DNA of 64,000 nt from Zingiber officinale (taxonomy: Eukaryota > Streptophyta > Magnoliopsida > Zingiberales > Zingiberaceae): assembly GCF_018446385.1 (NCBI RefSeq), contig NC_056003.1, positions 20,643,198 through 20,707,197 on the forward strand, written 5' to 3'. Made by a program: the position numbers and the translations under genes. The notes below the pieces were generated by a model that saw only the letters and a program-made list of their open reading frames with translations, was not told where the DNA came from and searched no databases. Shown here in pieces: positions 62,157 to 64,000 of this stretch (positions are counted from its first letter, which is position 1; each line of letters starts with the position of its first letter).

Positions 62157-63253
62157 GGCGGCGTTTGGTTCTCTCCTAGGAATCGGAATGAGAATGAGTA
62201 TTATAGAATGAGAATGAGTATGAACTTGAGTTTCATTCTTAAAAATAATATTTGGTTAGTTGAATATTTTCAATTGGAATGAACCTAAATTTCTTTTTTT
62301 ACCCTTAGAGGAGAATAAGAGAAAAAATTAAATGGGAGTGAAAGTTGAATGTGAGAGAAACATATGATGAGAGAGAAAGTGTGATGAGAGAGAAAGTATA
62401 ATGGAAAAAAATGAAGAGAGGGAAACTATGATGAGAGAAAATGAGGAGAGAGTACTTGATAGGAGAGAGAGAAGAAAAAAGTACGATGAGAGAGAAAGAG
62501 TGATGAGAAAAAATTAAGAGAGAGAAAATATGATGAGAGAAAATGAAAGATTGAGGAAAGTGAAAGTATGATGAGAGAGAAAGAGTGGTGGGAAAAATGA
62601 AGAGAGAGAAAGTGTGATGAAAGAAAATGAGAGATTGAGGAGAGAGAAAGTGTGTTGAGAGAGAATGTATGATTAGAGAAAATGAGGAGAGAGAGTGTGA
62701 TGGGATAGAATGAAGAGAGAGAGAGATGGGAGAGAATGAAGAGAGAGAATGAAGAGAAAGAAAGTGTGATGAGAGAAAATCAAGAGAGAATGGTAAGAGA
62801 GATTGAGAAAAGAGAGAAAGTATGATGAAAAAATGAGAAGAGAATATGTAATGGGAGAGAAGTGTAACAGAAAAGAATGAAGAGAGAGAAAATAAGGAGA
62901 GAGTGTGTGATGAGAGAAAATGATAGAGAATGTGTGATGAGAGAGAATGAGGAGAGAGAAAGTATGTTGAGAGAGAAAGTGTGATGATAGAATAAGGAGA
63001 GAGAAAATATGATAAGAGAGAACAAGGAGAGAGAGTGAATGAAAGAAAAATTGAACAAATATGCTAAAGGTATTTTTGTCTAAAACTTAATTCATATTCC
63101 TATTCATCAAAACTTAAGGGAGGGGACGAGTTTTATCCATATCTAAGTTTTTGGGTTTCATTCCGAAATCTTGATTCCATTCCCGTCAACCAAACACAAG
63201 ATTTAGGAATGAATCGATTCCCTCATTCCTAAACCCCTAAATCAAACGTCATT
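62157..63253. mobile_element. Tourist-like (PIF/Harbinger) MITE filled with a GA-rich satellite
   Basis: The left end GGCGGCGTTTGGTTC and right end (inverse of AATGACGTTTGATTTAG) are inverted repeats, and the arms further share 'aggaatcggaatgag' and 'tttcattc' motifs. TTA stands at both edges (62,154-62,156 and 63,254-63,256), the 3-bp duplication usual for PIF/Harbinger. Instead of a normal 100-400 bp interior it holds about 740 bp of GA-rich repeats. No coding sequence. Confidence 0.68.
62307..63050 (+). repeat. GA-rich, C-poor satellite tract
   Basis: About 744 bases built from 'gagagaaagtgtgatgagag'-type phrases of 25-35 bases with strong strand bias; C is nearly absent from the plus strand. 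Minus-strand frames reading 'HSLSFSLIxHSL' are by-products. Confidence 0.88.
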
Positions 63254-63299
63254 TTAACATGACAAGGGGCCACCAATGAGGTGGGAGTCTAAAGGTATA

Positions 63300-63412
63300 A
63301 TCGTTGTTGATAAGCAAAGTTTTGAGAGTAATAATCGAAGACAAATTACCTTATTTGTCTTAGCAATGGCATTATATTTAGCAACGATAGTAGAGCAAGG
63401 TGTCATTGAACT
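63300..63412 (-). mobile_element. Ty1-copia RNase-H-region fragment (fossil, tentative)
   Basis: The minus strand reads CSTIVAKYNAIAKTNKVICL followed by RLLLSKLCL, resembling the copia motif LSTTEAEYMA..EA.KE..WL..LL.EL. Only this short stretch is convincing. Confidence 0.45.
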
Positions 63413-63419
63413 ATCAATC

Positions 63420-64000
63420 CTTTGATGACTTTCAAGGAGATTAAACTTTTTCCAAAAAAAAAAAAAATCATCAACCATTAGAGGACAACTTTGGCCAAAA
63501 AGACATGACATGTACGCGTGTCGAATATTGAACTAGTCGAGGTCAAAATCTATCTAAGATGTTACTTGAATTATTTTTCAAAAGTTTACTAATGGATACA
63601 TGTAAATTTAAAAAATTTTCAAATCACACAACATATTTTGAGAATGATCTAAGGGCACACTAATTTGGATGATGTTCTTGTTCTACCTCTCCTACCAACA
63701 TTAATTTTTCATACGTCAATTTTTAATACATCCAAGTCATATTGAAACATTTAAATTTTAAAATAAGGTTCGGATGCATGCAACCTCAACAACTCTTTCT
63801 CTCTCTACTCATGTAAAGTAAATTTCTATTACCTGTCGATTTATATAACTTGATTTTTTAAAATTTAATTACTAAAATCAAAACTAAGATCTGACATCAA
63901 ATTTATCTTCTCAAAATTTTACTCGTTTATATGGTTGTAAATTCACAAAAATCTAAATAGTGTAGGTCTATTAATGGATTTTGATCAAAATTTATTAATC
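63420..64000. other. AT-rich DNA, nothing recognised
   Basis: No gene, repeat structure or element end is visible up to the window edge. Confidence 0.5.

Noticed and set aside
62780-63058. 92-codon Ser/Leu-rich minus-strand frame
   Set aside because: Translation of the GA-rich satellite.

Overview
This window looks like nuclear DNA from a flowering plant, most likely a monocot. The genes are intron-containing and well spaced, first exons are GC-rich while introns and intergenic DNA are very AT-rich, and the gene families (CDPK, CML31-like, FAD3, CC-type-like glutaredoxin, EBP1) are typical of plants. An Au SINE, CACTA, hAT, Helitron-like, TRIM and SIRE-type elements fill the gaps. Zingiberales (ginger/banana relatives) is my guess from overall flavour only; nothing here proves it.

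Layout. 1-13,151 is a nested transposon block: a SIRE-type Ty1-copia 3' end (1-3,878) sits in a CACTA element (3,879-8,789). The CACTA carries a fragment of an SPX-domain gene and is itself inserted in a ZMYM1-like hAT transposase gene (8,790-11,541). A copia LTR, an antisense gag fragment and an interrupted Helitron-like end follow. 15.9-25.4 kb holds a glutaredoxin-like gene (15,878-16,579), a CML31-like EF-hand gene (21,068-21,499) and the first exon of a conserved plant protein of unknown function (24,617-25,375), separated by small transposons and an old tandem array. 25.9-31.5 kb holds a LINE remnant, an Au SINE with an internal minisatellite, and a possible last exon of the unknown gene. 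32.4-36.1 kb is a complete nine-exon EBP1/PA2G4 gene. 36.8-45.6 kb is another transposon block, with a hAT element showing clear ends and an 8-bp target duplication, a TRIM and a foldback element with a 48-A run. 46.1-49.0 kb is a complete eight-exon ER omega-3 desaturase (FAD3). 52.1-56.5 kb is a complete seven-exon calcium-dependent protein kinase. 59.66-59.83 kb encodes a 55-residue STMP1/DUF4535-like micropeptide. 60.9-63.5 kb is a second fossil-rich tail with copia fragments, a TRIM and a Tourist-like MITE filled with a 740-bp GA-rich satellite.

The host genes do not form a pathway. Two (CML31-like and the CDPK) are calcium sensors, EBP1 acts in ribosome biogenesis and growth, FAD3 makes linolenic acid in the ER, and the micropeptide is probably mitochondrial. 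The most unusual material is in the nested transposons: SPX gene capture, SINE and MITE interiors expanded into satellites, and several elements with readable target-site duplications. Exon joins were worked out by hand from GT/AG sites, reading phase and family similarity, and no database search was run.
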